From the NCBI RefSeq assembly GCF_016482785.1, contig NZ_JAEMXM010000008.1:1-64000 (forward strand): a stretch of DNA of 64,000 bases, given 5' to 3'. The DNA comes from Paenibacillus alkalitolerans. GTDB taxonomy: Bacteria; Bacillota; Bacilli; Paenibacillales; YIM-B00363. Positions within the stretch are counted from its first letter, which is position 1. Every line of letters starts with the position of its first letter. The notes beneath the pieces were generated by a model. That model was not told the DNA's origin and ran no database searches. It was given only the letters and a program-made list of their open reading frames with translations. Shown here one piece after another: positions 11,555 through 20,713 of the stretch. The position numbers and the translations under genes were made by a program.

Positions 11555-11805
11555 GGGGGGAAATTGTTCACAAAGATATCCACAATCTGTTGATAAATTG
11601 GAGGATAAATAAAATTATTCACAACGAAAACAATATCAATATAGCAAAATGACCGAGCAGTTTCAATGCAATTTCGTATGTTATCCACATTTTCACTATT
11701 TTCATTAAAAAATGATTCACAACACTGCCTTTTGTGGGTACGTTGTTCACAACCCGACATAATCCGATTGTTTTCGTCAAAGGTTATTCACATGTGGATA
11801 TGAAT
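11555..11805. other. oriC, upstream DnaA-box cluster
   Basis: Upstream of dnaA there is one perfect DnaA box, TTATCCACA (11681-11689). One-mismatch boxes occur at TTGTTCACA (11564-11572), ATATCCACA (11576-11584), TGTTGATAA (11588-11596), TTATTCACA (11615-11623 and 11784-11792), TTGTTCACA (11743-11751) and TGTGGATAT (11794-11802). This density is typical of the dnaA promoter-side half of a bipartite Firmicute oriC, and these boxes probably also mediate dnaA autoregulation. Transcription diverges here (dnaA leftward, rpmH rightward). Confidence 0.88.
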
Positions 11806-11824
11806 GCTTTGCATCTTGATTTCC

Positions 11825-11854
11825 TTGACAACAATAAGCCAAAATGATTAAATA
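11825..11854 (+). promoter_or_regulatory. Probable rpmH promoter
   Basis: A perfect -35 TTGACA (11825-11830) is followed 17-18 bases later by TTAAATA (11848-11854). It lies about 50 bp upstream of the rpmH start and at the edge of the DnaA-box cluster. Confidence 0.75.
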
Positions 11855-11903
11855 GAAAAAGCGCTTTGTTTTGAGATGCAAGCTATGTAGGGGGTGTCAA
11901 CCG

Positions 11904-12038
11904 ATGAGACCGACTTTTAGACCGAATGTAAGCAAACGGAAGAAAGTACACGGATTCCGCAAGCGGATGAGCACGAAGAACGGACGTAAGGTGCTTGCCG
12001 CACGCCGTCTTAAAGGAAGAAAAGTATTGAGTGCATAA
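11904..12038 (+). CDS. rpmH: Ribosomal protein bL34
   Basis: This 44-residue, highly basic protein is bL34, with [18 protein letters not shown] at the start and [11 protein letters not shown] at the end. It is a component of the 50S subunit. It is the first rightward gene after oriC, as in nearly all bacteria, and GGGGGTG about ten bases upstream serves as the ribosome-binding site. Confidence 0.97.
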   Translation: MRPTFRPNVSKRKKVHGFRKRMSTKNGRKVLAARRLKGRKVLSA

Positions 12039-12051
12039 AATGCGCGATCAG

Positions 12052-12077
12052 AGACCACATTGCGTGGTCTTTTTTGT
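12052..12077 (+). terminator. Terminator after rpmH
   Basis: AGACCAC-ATTGC-GTGGTCT is followed by a six-T run directly downstream of rpmH. It implies at least partial separation of rpmH from rnpA. Confidence 0.88.
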
Positions 12078-12116
12078 TGGAACGGTTTATTTTGCTTTGA
12101 ATCTGTGTACCCTTTA

Positions 12117-12178
12117 AAGAAAAACTTTTTCGAAGTACATTTAAGGAAGCCGGATCGTGATTAGTGGAAGTTTTTCCG
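12117..12178 (+). repeat. 64-bp palindromic repeat family, copy B
   Basis: It begins AAGAAAAACTTTTTCGAAGTAC and ends GGAAGTTTTTCC. It aligns with copy C at 14171 in the same orientation, with a couple of bases deleted. It lies between the rpmH terminator and rnpA. Confidence 0.75.
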
Positions 12179-12258
12179 GCAACTCTAGAATTGTTTTTTT
12201 TTTTCCGTAAAACTTTTATATTCCATAGTTACAAAATTATCGTTGCGGGGTAATTGCC

Positions 12259-12618
12259 GTGCAAAAAAGGCTTCGTTTACGGAAAAGAGAAGATTTTTCG
12301 AGGGTGTTTAAGCATGGGAGAGCTGCTGCCAATCACCAGCTAGTCGTTTACTACAAGCCTTCATCCGATGCGGCTTCGTTTCGGTTGGGAATATCGGTCA
12401 GCAAAAAAATCGGCAATGCCGTGGTGCGAAATATGATGAGGCGCCGCTTGAAAGAGATCGTTCGCCATATGGAGGAACGTATCGCCAAACGTGTGGATAT
12501 CGTCCTCATTGTGCGCAAACCGGCCGTGGAACTGCAGCATCCTGAATTGAAGCGGAGCGTTCAGCACGTATTCAAACGCGCGGGATTGTTAACCGGCGCT
12601 TTCCGGCAAGATCGTTAG
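12259..12618 (+). CDS. rnpA: Ribonuclease P protein component
   Basis: RnpA is the protein cofactor of RNase P, which removes tRNA 5' leaders. The 119-residue protein carries the RNR-type signature region RNMMRRRLKEIVR at about 55-67, preceded by FRLGISVSKKIGNAV. The start is a GTG (12259), with a GGGG ribosome-binding site in GCGGGG just upstream. It sits in the conserved rpmH-rnpA-yidC-jag order. Confidence 0.96.
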   Translation: MQKRLRLRKREDFSRVFKHGRAAANHQLVVYYKPSSDAASFRLGISVSKKIGNAVVRNMMRRRLKEIVRHMEERIAKRVDIVLIVRKPAVELQHPELKRSVQHVFKRAGLLTGAFRQDR

Positions 12619-12688
12619 TTTTCATTGACTTGAAAGATATGGTATAGTTGAATTTAGGTTTTATATGGAGTCTGGGAGGGTATTCGTT

Positions 12689-13417
12689 TTGTCTCTGTCT
12701 CGTTCTTGGAAGTGGGCTGCGCTTGCTCCATTCGTTTTCCTCGCGGGTTGCGGTTCCACAGAATACACCATTGATCGCTCGGGTTTTTGGAATCGATATA
12801 TCGTAGGACCGCTTTCCGATTCATTGGATTGGTTGGCGGGAGCGCTGTTCAATCAGTACGGCTTGGCGATATTGGCAATTACGGTTATTGTCCGGCTTGC
12901 CATACTTCCGCTTACATTGAAACAGTACAAGTCGTCCAAGCAAATGCAGGCATTGCAGCCTGAATTAAAGAAGCTGCGTGAAAAACACAGCACCGATCCC
13001 AAGAAGCAGCAGGAAGAGACAATGAAGCTGTTTCAACAGCACGGCGTCAATCCTTTGGCCGGTTGTTTTCCTCTTCTTATTCAAATGCCGGTGCTTATTG
13101 CGCTGTATAACTCGATCTTAGGGAACCCTCATATTCGGGAACACAACTTTTTGTGGATGCAGCTTGGAGAGGTGGATCCGCTCTATGTACTTCCGGTCTT
13201 GGCCGCTCTTACAACATTCATTCAACAGAAGATGATGCAAGCTCAGATGCCGAGCAACATGCAGAGTTTATTGTTTATTTTCCCGATTTTGATTTTGGTC
13301 ATGTCGCTGCAATTTCCGGCGGCGCTTGTATTGTACTGGGTGTACAGCAACTTGTTTACGATCGTTCAATCGTACTTTATTTATAAACCTCAATTGAAAG
13401 GTGTACCTGCGAAATGA
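12689..13417 (+). CDS. yidC: Membrane protein insertase YidC/SpoIIIJ (lipoprotein form)
   Basis: YidC inserts and folds membrane proteins with or without SecYEG; Bacillus SpoIIIJ is also needed in the forespore. I choose TTG 12689 (GGGAGGG eight bases upstream), giving 242 residues beginning MSLSRSWKWAALAPFVFLAGC. That is a signal peptide with a lipobox cysteine. Five transmembrane segments and the YidC core IAILAITVIVRLAILPL-like stretch and GCFPLLIQMPVLIALY follow. The stop overlaps jag by four bases. Confidence 0.95.
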   Translation: MSLSRSWKWAALAPFVFLAGCGSTEYTIDRSGFWNRYIVGPLSDSLDWLAGALFNQYGLAILAITVIVRLAILPLTLKQYKSSKQMQALQPELKKLREKHSTDPKKQQEETMKLFQQHGVNPLAGCFPLLIQMPVLIALYNSILGNPHIREHNFLWMQLGEVDPLYVLPVLAALTTFIQQKMMQAQMPSNMQSLLFIFPILILVMSLQFPAALVLYWVYSNLFTIVQSYFIYKPQLKGVPAK

Positions 13418-14058
13418 CAAAGCGGGTTTTTACGGGCAAATCCGTCGAAGAGGCCGTAAGAAGAGGCCTCGATCAATTGGGCGTGACGCAGGATCGCGTG
13501 AAAATTACGGTCCTTGAACAACCAAAGAAGGCGCTGCTCGGTTTGATCGGAGGCAAGGATGCCGAGGTGGAATTGGAAATTATCGAAATTCCGATTGTTG
13601 ATGCCGCCGATCCGGTTGAACAAACGATTGACTATCTGGCCGATCTGCTTCGGGCTATGGGAGTGGACGCGCAAATATCGCATCGCACGGACGATGAGGG
13701 TCACGCCGTGTTGGAAGTATCCGGCAAGGAATTAGGAATTATTATCGGCCGCCGAGGCCAAACGTTGGATGCGCTTCAACTGCTGCTTAACGCACATGCC
13801 AACCGATACTCGGAAGATCATATCAGAATCATTCTGGATGCGGAACAATTCCGTGAACGCCGCAAGAAAACGTTGGAAGATTTATCGTTGCGCCTTGCAA
13901 ATCAGGTCGTTCGAACGAGGAAAGAAGTGGTGCTTGAGCCGATGACGGCGCAGGAGAGGCGAATAATCCACTTCCAATTACAGAACCATCCCAAAGTTCA
14001 AACTTACAGTAAAGGCGAAGAACCGAACCGGCGTATCGTCATTACTTTAAAACAATAA
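13414..14058 (+). CDS. jag: RNA-binding protein Jag (KhpB)
   Basis: This 214-residue protein has an N-terminal Jag_N domain (first ~50 residues), a KH domain around ELGIIIGRRGQTLDALQLL, and an R3H domain near AQERRIIHFQLQ. Jag/KhpB binds RNA and influences cell division and elongation in Gram-positives. It is translationally coupled to yidC (ATGA overlap). Confidence 0.95.
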   Translation: MTKRVFTGKSVEEAVRRGLDQLGVTQDRVKITVLEQPKKALLGLIGGKDAEVELEIIEIPIVDAADPVEQTIDYLADLLRAMGVDAQISHRTDDEGHAVLEVSGKELGIIIGRRGQTLDALQLLLNAHANRYSEDHIRIILDAEQFRERRKKTLEDLSLRLANQVVRTRKEVVLEPMTAQERRIIHFQLQNHPKVQTYSKGEEPNRRIVITLKQ

Positions 14059-14065
14059 GCTTGCG

Positions 14066-14103
14066 GCAATGACACTCTTACCAGAAGGTCATTGCTTTTT
14101 CTT
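14066..14103 (+). terminator. Terminator after jag
   Basis: GCAATGAC (14066-14073) pairs with GTCATTGC (14088-14095), followed by TTTTTCTTT. Confidence 0.85.
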
Positions 14104-14105
14104 TA

Positions 14106-14332
14106 GTCTTTGTTTCTGTTTTCCACTCCAATGTCCTTGCGTTATTTTGAATAAAAAAGGTAAAGGATATAAGAAAAACTTTTATCGATGTACATTCAAG
14201 GATGAGCGACCGCGATTTAGAGGAAGTTTTTCTTGGTAAAAAAAGTACTCGTCGATTTATTGCATTTATGAACTTGTACTTTCTTTATCATTAACGCAAG
14301 AACAATAAGTCGTTGAAAACAGAAACAAAGAC
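14106..14332. repeat. 227-bp inverted-repeat element enclosing 64-bp repeat copy C
   Basis: An 18-bp perfect terminal inverted repeat, GTCTTTGTTTCTGTTTTC (14106-14123) with its complement at 14315-14332, encloses the region. A second 9-bp inner inverted pair (14136-14144 with 14292-14300) lies inside it. In the centre is a full 64-bp palindromic element (14171-14234) with ends AAGAAAAACTT and AAGTTTTTCTT. It fills the whole jag-mnmE gap and encodes no protein. It resembles a MITE, or a long nested hairpin RNA. Confidence 0.75.
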
Positions 14333-14361
14333 ATTTTGGTTATTGAGTGGGTGAATGTTTA

Positions 14362-15738
14362 ATGACGGAGGATACCATTGCCGCGATTGCCACACCGCTT
14401 GGGGAAAGCAGCATAGCCGTTATCCGGGTTAGCGGTCCGGAATCGGTACGGGTGGTCGAATCGGTGTTTCGTTCGAAGACGAAATTATCGAAGGCGGCTT
14501 CACATACGGTACATTACGGACATATTTATCATCGGGAATCGGGCGAACATATAGAGGAAGCGTTAGTTACCGTAATGAAAGCGCCGAGAACATACACCGC
14601 CGAAGACGTAGTAGAAGTAAGCTGCCATGGAGGTATTGTCTCCGTAAAGAAAGTGCTGGATGTACTTCTTGAGAACGGAGCGCGTCTTGCTGAACCCGGC
14701 GAATTTACGAAGCGCGCCTTCTTAAACGGAAGAATCGACTTGTCGCAAGCGGAAGCGGTGATTGACCTCATTCGCTCGAAATCGGACCGCGCTTTTGCCG
14801 TTGCAATGAAGCAAGTGGACGGTGTGCTGTCCCGCAAAGTGAGGTCGTTGCGACAAATTTTGGTCGAAACGATGGCTCATATCGAAGTAAATATCGATTA
14901 CCCGGAGCATGACGTAGAGGAATTGACGAGTGCGTTCATCCGGGAAAAATGCGAAAGCGCCCTTGAGTCGATCAATGATATGCTGGAGACGGCTGAGAGA
15001 GGGAAACTGTTGAGGGAGGGCATCGAAACGGCGATCATCGGCAAACCGAATGTCGGCAAATCTTCGTTGTTGAATGCCTTGGCTCAAGAAAATCGGGCGA
15101 TTGTTACGGAAATACCCGGCACGACGCGCGACGTGATTGAGGAATATGTGACCATAGGCGGAATACCCTTAAAATTGCTGGATACGGCCGGGATTAGGGA
15201 GACAACGGACGTTGTAGAGCGAATGGGCGTCGAACGTTCCCGCACCGCACTGGCTTCGGCCGATCTCATTTTATTCGTAGTCAATGGAAACGAGCCTTTG
15301 TCGGAAGATGAAGTCGAACTGATGAATTCGCTAAAGGATAGACAGACAGTCGTTGTCGTGAATAAAATGGATTTACCGCTTCATGTACAACTTCAGGATA
15401 TAATGCAGCAATTTCCGGCCGAACGTGTCGTTCGCATATCCGCACGCGAGGGAGAGGGAATCGAACGATTGGAGAAATCGATTACGTCATTATTTTTCAG
15501 CGGGTCATTGGAGGCCGGAGATATCACATATATAAGCAACGCAAGGCACATTCATTTGTTAAAGAAAGCGAAGCATTCTTTGGAAGAAGCGCTGCAGGGC
15601 GTCGAAGGGAAAGTCCCGATCGATATGATTCAATTCGATGTCCGAAACGCGTGGGAGCAACTGGGCGAAATTATCGGCGATGCCGTTGGCGATTCGTTGA
15701 TCGATCAAATTTTTTCGCAGTTCTGTTTGGGCAAATGA
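14362..15738 (+). CDS. mnmE: tRNA modification GTPase MnmE
   Basis: MnmE (TrmE) works with MnmG to install the (carboxymethyl)aminomethyl group on wobble uridine 34. It has an N-terminal folate-binding domain. A G domain is inserted at about 220-375 with GKPNVGKSSLLN, the switch IPGTTRDVIEEY and NKMD. The catalytic C-terminal CLGK is the last four residues. I start at ATG 14362 (458 residues, MTEDTIAAIATP), the usual N-terminus. Confidence 0.96.
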   Translation: MTEDTIAAIATPLGESSIAVIRVSGPESVRVVESVFRSKTKLSKAASHTVHYGHIYHRESGEHIEEALVTVMKAPRTYTAEDVVEVSCHGGIVSVKKVLDVLLENGARLAEPGEFTKRAFLNGRIDLSQAEAVIDLIRSKSDRAFAVAMKQVDGVLSRKVRSLRQILVETMAHIEVNIDYPEHDVEELTSAFIREKCESALESINDMLETAERGKLLREGIETAIIGKPNVGKSSLLNALAQENRAIVTEIPGTTRDVIEEYVTIGGIPLKLLDTAGIRETTDVVERMGVERSRTALASADLILFVVNGNEPLSEDEVELMNSLKDRQTVVVVNKMDLPLHVQLQDIMQQFPAERVVRISAREGEGIERLEKSITSLFFSGSLEAGDITYISNARHIHLLKKAKHSLEEALQGVEGKVPIDMIQFDVRNAWEQLGEIIGDAVGDSLIDQIFSQFCLGK

Positions 15739-15800
15739 GTTAGATGGAGGCAACCGTGAGGTTGCTGCGTAGCGATTATAACGAGCAAGGAGGGTTTTCA

Positions 15801-17702
15801 ATGAGTTATTTGGCCGGAGAATATGATGTAATTGTAATCGGTGCGGGCCATGCGGGCTGTGAAGCGGCGTTGGCTTCGGCGCGTATGGGCTGCAACACGC
15901 TTTTGCTGACTATTAATTTGGATATGGTTGCGTTTATGCCTTGCAATCCTTCCATCGGCGGTCCCGCCAAAGGACATGTTGTCAGAGAGATTGATGCGTT
16001 AGGCGGGGAAATGGGTCGAAATATCGATAAAACTTTTATACAAATGAGAATGTTGAACACGGGCAAAGGCCCTGCCGTTCATGCGTTAAGAGCGCAAGCG
16101 GATAAGTTTTTGTACCAACAAACGATGAAAGAAACACTTGAGCGCACTCCGAATTTGACGCTTTCCCAAGGGATGGTGGAGGAGCTCATCGTCGAGGACG
16201 GTGTTTGCCGCGGATGCGTAACGAAGACCGGCGCGCAATTTTTGTCGAAAGCCGTCGTGTTGACTACCGGAACGTACTTGCGCGGTAAAGTTATCGTAGG
16301 CGAGCTCATGTACGAAAGCGGACCGAACAATCAACAGCCTTCCCTCAAATTGTCGGAAAGCCTTCGCGCAGTTGGATTGCAATTGGTTCGTTTTAAAACC
16401 GGGACACCTCCACGCGTTCATAAAGATACGATTGATTTCAACAAGATGGAAATCCAACCGGGCGACGATAAGCCGCAATTTTTTTCGTTTGAGACGACAG
16501 AAGGTCCTTCCGGCGAACAATTGCCATGCTGGTTGACGTACACCTCCGCGGAAACACATGAAGTGATTAATTCCAATCTGCATCGCGCTCCTATGTTTTC
16601 CGGCGCAATTGAAGGAACAGGGCCGCGGTATTGCCCTTCTATTGAAGATAAAATCGTGCGTTTCGCGGATAAACCGAAGCACCAGCTGTTTCTTGAACCT
16701 GAAGGCAGATTTACTTCCGAGTATTATGTTCAGGGGCTTTCCACAAGCATGCCTGAGGAAGTTCAGCTCAGGATTCTTCGCTCGATTCCAGGGCTTGAGA
16801 ATGTGCAGATGATGAGAACCGGGTACGCCATTGAATATGATGCGGTCGTACCGACGCAGCTATGGCCTTCTTTGGAAACGAAAATTGTTCCTGGCTTGTT
16901 TACTGCGGGTCAAATTAACGGCACTTCAGGTTATGAAGAAGCTGCCGGCCAAGGAATAATGGCAGGAATTAATGCCGCCCGCAAGGTACAGGGCAAAGAA
17001 CCCGTTGTCTTAGATCGTTCGCAAGCTTATATCGGCGTTCTGATTGACGATCTGGTTACGAAGGGAACGAATGAACCTTACCGTTTGTTAACCTCCCGCG
17101 CGGAATACCGGCTGTTACTTCGTCATGACAATGCCGATTTGCGTCTGACGGGGATCGGCCATGACATTGGTCTTATTCCGGAAGATCGATATCAACGGTT
17201 TCTTCATAAGAAATCGATGATCGAGCAAGAAGTGTCCCGACTGCATAAAACCAAGCTTCGTCCCGAGGAGCATGTTCAGTCGATACTGGCGGAAGCCGGT
17301 TCTGTGTTGCTGAACAATTCCGTAGACGCAGCCTCGATCTTGCGGCGTCCCGAGATTACGTATCAGCATATTGAAAGAATGCTTCCTTCACCGTTCGATC
17401 TGGATGAAGAAATGAAGGAGCAGGTCGAAATTCAGATTAAATACATCGGCTATATTGAAAAACAGCTTCAGCAAGTTGAACGATTGAAGAAGATGGAGAA
17501 AAAACGCATTCCGGAACAATTGAACTACAACGATGTGCACGGCTTAGCTTCGGAAGCGAAACAAAAGCTGTCTTCCATTCGTCCTATTTCCATAGGTCAG
17601 GCTTCCCGGATTTCAGGTGTAACTCCTGCCGACATTTCCATATTGTTGGTATATTTGGAGCAGTTCAATAAAAAAACGGTTGCTGAAGCGAACGCAAGGT
17701 AG
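15801..17702 (+). CDS. mnmG: tRNA uridine-5-carboxymethylaminomethyl modification enzyme MnmG
   Basis: MnmG (GidA) is the FAD-dependent partner of MnmE. The dinucleotide-binding motif [17 protein letters not shown] is near residue 14, and the [23 protein letters not shown] segment characteristic of the family follows. The chosen ATG 15801 has AAGGAGGG upstream and gives 633 residues. The earlier in-frame start lacks a ribosome-binding site. Confidence 0.97.
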   Translation: MSYLAGEYDVIVIGAGHAGCEAALASARMGCNTLLLTINLDMVAFMPCNPSIGGPAKGHVVREIDALGGEMGRNIDKTFIQMRMLNTGKGPAVHALRAQADKFLYQQTMKETLERTPNLTLSQGMVEELIVEDGVCRGCVTKTGAQFLSKAVVLTTGTYLRGKVIVGELMYESGPNNQQPSLKLSESLRAVGLQLVRFKTGTPPRVHKDTIDFNKMEIQPGDDKPQFFSFETTEGPSGEQLPCWLTYTSAETHEVINSNLHRAPMFSGAIEGTGPRYCPSIEDKIVRFADKPKHQLFLEPEGRFTSEYYVQGLSTSMPEEVQLRILRSIPGLENVQMMRTGYAIEYDAVVPTQLWPSLETKIVPGLFTAGQINGTSGYEEAAGQGIMAGINAARKVQGKEPVVLDRSQAYIGVLIDDLVTKGTNEPYRLLTSRAEYRLLLRHDNADLRLTGIGHDIGLIPEDRYQRFLHKKSMIEQEVSRLHKTKLRPEEHVQSILAEAGSVLLNNSVDAASILRRPEITYQHIERMLPSPFDLDEEMKEQVEIQIKYIGYIEKQLQQVERLKKMEKKRIPEQLNYNDVHGLASEAKQKLSSIRPISIGQASRISGVTPADISILLVYLEQFNKKTVAEANAR

Positions 17703-17713
17703 GATGCAAAGAA

Positions 17714-18442
17714 ATGGATGAAATTCAAAGAAATTTTAGCGGCTTGTTGAATAAGCGGGGGGTAACTGTTTCGGAACGGCAGCTCGAACAATTTGAATTA
17801 TATTTCCGTGAGCTGACGGAATGGAACGAGCGGATGAATTTAACGGCAATAACGGATCGGGAACAGGTATATGTGAAACATTTTTTCGATTCCGCTTCTC
17901 TTTTCTTCTTCATCCCTGCAACTGATCTTTCTACGATAGCAGATGTCGGTTCCGGTGCCGGATTTCCAAGCATCCCTTTAAAAATTTTGTTTCCTAACCT
18001 TTCCGTAACCATTATTGACTCACTTCAGAAGCGAATTGGCTTTTTAACGTCCTTAACGAACACGCTCGGCTTGGACGGAGTTCGATGTATCCATGGCAGG
18101 GCGGAAGATGTCGGGCGCGATCCTCAATATCGCGATAAATACGATATAGTCACGGCTCGAGCTGTTGCCAGGTTAAATGTTTTGTCTGAATTTTGCATTC
18201 CCCTTGTAAGACCGGGCGGGTTGTTTGCGGCAATGAAGGGCGCCGATCCACAGGAGGAAATGGATGAGGCGCGGTATGCAATTCATGAATTAGGCGGGGA
18301 ATTCAGAAACATCATTTCTTTTGAGCTTCCGGAAGACGGCTCGAAGCGGCATATCATACTAATTGACAAGCGGAAAAACACACCGAAGAAATATCCGAGA
18401 AAAGCGGGTGTGCCGTTAAAGTCACCTCTTGTCGAAGTATAA
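17714..18442 (+). CDS. rsmG: 16S rRNA (guanine-527-N7)-methyltransferase RsmG
   Basis: This 242-residue GidB/RsmG protein has the SAM-binding motif ADVGSGAGFPSIPLKIL at about 74-90 and the TARAVARLNVL region. It methylates G527 of 16S rRNA, and loss gives low-level streptomycin resistance in other species. It is 11 bases from mnmG and clearly in the same operon. The basic C-terminal tail (KRKNTPKKYPRKAG) is as expected. Confidence 0.96.
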   Translation: MDEIQRNFSGLLNKRGVTVSERQLEQFELYFRELTEWNERMNLTAITDREQVYVKHFFDSASLFFFIPATDLSTIADVGSGAGFPSIPLKILFPNLSVTIIDSLQKRIGFLTSLTNTLGLDGVRCIHGRAEDVGRDPQYRDKYDIVTARAVARLNVLSEFCIPLVRPGGLFAAMKGADPQEEMDEARYAIHELGGEFRNIISFELPEDGSKRHIILIDKRKNTPKKYPRKAGVPLKSPLVEV

Positions 18443-18467
18443 TAAGTTTTCGATTCAGTATGAAATA

Positions 18468-18483
18468 TGTTCCACGTGGAACA
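18468..18483. promoter_or_regulatory. parS centromere site 1
   Basis: TGTTCCACGTGGAACA is a perfect 16-bp palindrome matching the ParB/Spo0J parS consensus. It lies just past rsmG and about 2 kb from parAB. It nucleates ParB-CTP clamps for origin segregation and SMC loading. Confidence 0.95.
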
Positions 18484-18536
18484 GAAATTCTTTCAGTATG
18501 TTCGGCAGGAAATTGAATTTTGTTATCGAATACGTT

Positions 18537-18860
18537 TATGATAAGTTTTATCGATGTATATTCGTAGAAGCCAATACGTCCTTTAGGGGAAGTAATTCTT
18601 TAAATGTCAGTAAAATCGTTTCATTCTCAAAACACGTCTGACGTTTTAAGTAAAGCTTTTATCGGAGCAGATGCATAGTGGCAAGACGACAATTAGAGGA
18701 AGTTTCTCTTGAAACATCAGGAAGCCATACCCGGCTAATAACTTGTCATTTCTGGTGTTAATAAAGAAGCTTGTACGTCCTTTAGAGGAAGCTACTCTTG
18801 AAATGTCAGTATGGCTGTTTATACTCAAACCGGTCTGACATTATAAGTAAATACCAGTGT
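18537..18860 (+). repeat. Degenerate array of 64-bp repeats, copies D, E and partial F
   Basis: Copies at about 18537-18600, 18648-18710 and 18762-18799 are in one orientation. The first two are 111 bp apart, the same period as the perfect array at 21.7 kb. The spacers carry TGTCAG...CTGACR inverted pairs (for example 18604-18653 and 18805-18845). It fills most of the 550-bp rsmG-noc gap, and I see no gene in it. Confidence 0.7.
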
Positions 18861-18992
18861 ACTCGTCTCCGCAGCATACTTCCTGGCGGAGGCTTGTTTT
18901 CCTCATGGGCCGTACTCGGTTCCTCTTGATCGTCCGAATCGGTACTTCCATTCGATACCGATCACTACTGAAAGCAGGGTGTAAGGTTCAAC

Positions 18993-19820
18993 ATGATGAA
19001 AGATCAATTCAATCGATTTTTCGGGATTGCGGAGAAGCAGTCCAACGAAGAAGTAAAGCATGTACCCGTTAATGAAATTGTCCCAAGCCCTTATCAACCA
19101 AGAAGCGTATTCGACGATGACCGGATTGAAGAACTGTGCCAAACGATAAAGACTCATGGCGTGATCCAACCGATTGTGTGTCGCTTGAGGGATGGAAAGT
19201 TCGAACTTATTGCGGGAGAGCGTCGATGGCGGGCGGTGAAGAAGCTCGGATGGGAAACGATTCCGGCCATTATTCGTGAATTTAATGAATCTCAAGCGGC
19301 TTCCATTTCCCTTATTGAAAACTTGCAGCGTGAAGGGCTCACTTCGATTGAAGAAGCGATAGCGTATCAGAAGTTAATTGAGATACATCAATTAACGCAA
19401 GAAAGCTTGGCGCAACGATTAGGGAAAAGTCAGTCGACCATTGCAAACAAAATACGGCTGCTTCACTTATGCGAACCGGTAAAAACTGCTTTGTTGGAAC
19501 GCAAAATTACGGAACGGCACGCAAGAGCGATGCTCGCATTGCCCAGTGAAGAGCTGCAGCTCAAGATTTTACAGGAAGTCGAAAGCAAAGAGTTGAATGT
19601 TAAACAGACTGAAACAAGAATTGCATTCATTCTTGAATCTATCAATCAAGCCAAGGAGAAGAAACCGAAACGGTATTCATTCTCTAAAGATGTTCGTCTT
19701 GCGGTCAATACGATTCGGCAATCGGTTGATATGGTAGTCGGATCGGGAATGCCGATTGTTACGGACGAGCATGATTATGAAGACCGGTACGAAATCGTCA
19801 TTAAAATCCCGAAACGATAA
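18993..19820 (+). CDS. noc: Nucleoid occlusion protein Noc
   Basis: This 275-residue ParB-family protein has the CTP-binding [17 protein letters not shown] motif. It also has [14 protein letters not shown] and a helix-turn-helix ([19 protein letters not shown]). Noc binds NBS sites and tethers chromosomes to the membrane to block division over nucleoids. The position between rsmG and parA, and the separate parB downstream, distinguish it from Spo0J. The N-terminal [15 protein letters not shown] fits the amphipathic membrane-targeting helix of Noc. Confidence 0.93.
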   Translation: MMKDQFNRFFGIAEKQSNEEVKHVPVNEIVPSPYQPRSVFDDDRIEELCQTIKTHGVIQPIVCRLRDGKFELIAGERRWRAVKKLGWETIPAIIREFNESQAASISLIENLQREGLTSIEEAIAYQKLIEIHQLTQESLAQRLGKSQSTIANKIRLLHLCEPVKTALLERKITERHARAMLALPSEELQLKILQEVESKELNVKQTETRIAFILESINQAKEKKPKRYSFSKDVRLAVNTIRQSVDMVVGSGMPIVTDEHDYEDRYEIVIKIPKR

Positions 19821-19838
19821 ATGCGGCATTATGATACG

Positions 19839-19862
19839 GCGGCGAAAAGCCGCTTTTTTTCT
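19839..19862 (+). terminator. Terminator after noc
   Basis: GCGGC-GAAAA-GCCGC is followed by seven T. The stem is short but the T tract is strong. Confidence 0.7.
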
Positions 19863-19951
19863 CACCTTTACCGCATCGGTTCATTCTGATGTACTTTGTA
19901 ATTTCTTTAATATTTGCTAGTTGATTGATTTTTATGTTTGAGGTGAATTCG

Positions 19952-20713
19952 TTGTCTAAAATCATTGCAATAACGAATCAGAAGGGCGGTGTCGGGAAGA
20001 CGACAACGTCCGTAAACTTAGGGGCGTCGTTAGCCTCGCTGGGGAAAAGAGTGCTGTTGGTTGATATCGATCCTCAAGGTAATTCAACAAGCGGGATCGG
20101 CATCAATAAGGCCGATGTTGTCTATTGTATTTACGATGTCATTATTAACGACATTCATCCGAAAGATGCGATTGTAGATACGAATGTCTCGAATTTGAAG
20201 ATGATCCCCGCTACCATCCAATTGGCCGGTGCGGAAATTGAGCTTGTGCCGACGATATCCCGTGAGGTTCGCTTAAAGAAGTCGTTGCAGCTGGTACGTC
20301 ACATGTTTGATTACATTTTAATCGACTGTCCTCCTTCTCTTGGAATATTAACCGTCAATTCTCTAACGGCCGCGGATTCCGTTATCATACCGATTCAATG
20401 CGAATATTATGCGCTGGAAGGATTAAGTCAGCTTTTAAATACAATTCGTCTTGTGCAGAAACATTTGAACACATCATTGCAGATCGAAGGCGTGTTATTG
20501 ACGATGCTTGATGCAAGAACGAATTTAGGCATTCAAGTTATTGAAGAGGTGAAAAAATATTTCCAACATAAAGTGTATCAAACGATTATCCCCCGCAATG
20601 TTCGTTTAAGTGAAGCGCCTAGCCATGGTCAATCAATCATCACGTACGACCCGAAATCGAAGGGTGCAGAAGTTTATATGGAGCTTGCGAAGGAAGTGGT
20701 TTCGGTTGAATAA
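19952..20713 (+). CDS. parA: Chromosome partitioning ATPase ParA (Soj)
   Basis: This 253-residue ParA/MinD ATPase has the deviant Walker A KGGVGKTTTSVNLGASLA, Walker A' LLVDIDPQGN and Walker B YILIDCPPSL. Soj regulates DnaA and, with Spo0J, origin segregation. TTG 19952 is chosen because GAGGTGA lies five to six bases upstream and it gives exactly the Soj length. The upstream ATGs have no ribosome-binding site. Confidence 0.96.
   Translation: MSKIIAITNQKGGVGKTTTSVNLGASLASLGKRVLLVDIDPQGNSTSGIGINKADVVYCIYDVIINDIHPKDAIVDTNVSNLKMIPATIQLAGAEIELVPTISREVRLKKSLQLVRHMFDYILIDCPPSLGILTVNSLTAADSVIIPIQCEYYALEGLSQLLNTIRLVQKHLNTSLQIEGVLLTMLDARTNLGIQVIEEVKKYFQHKVYQTIIPRNVRLSEAPSHGQSIITYDPKSKGAEVYMELAKEVVSVE

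Noticed and set aside
11545-11760. 71-residue minus-strand ORF upstream of dnaA
   Set aside because: It runs through the DnaA-box cluster of oriC, has low-complexity composition and no ribosome-binding site.
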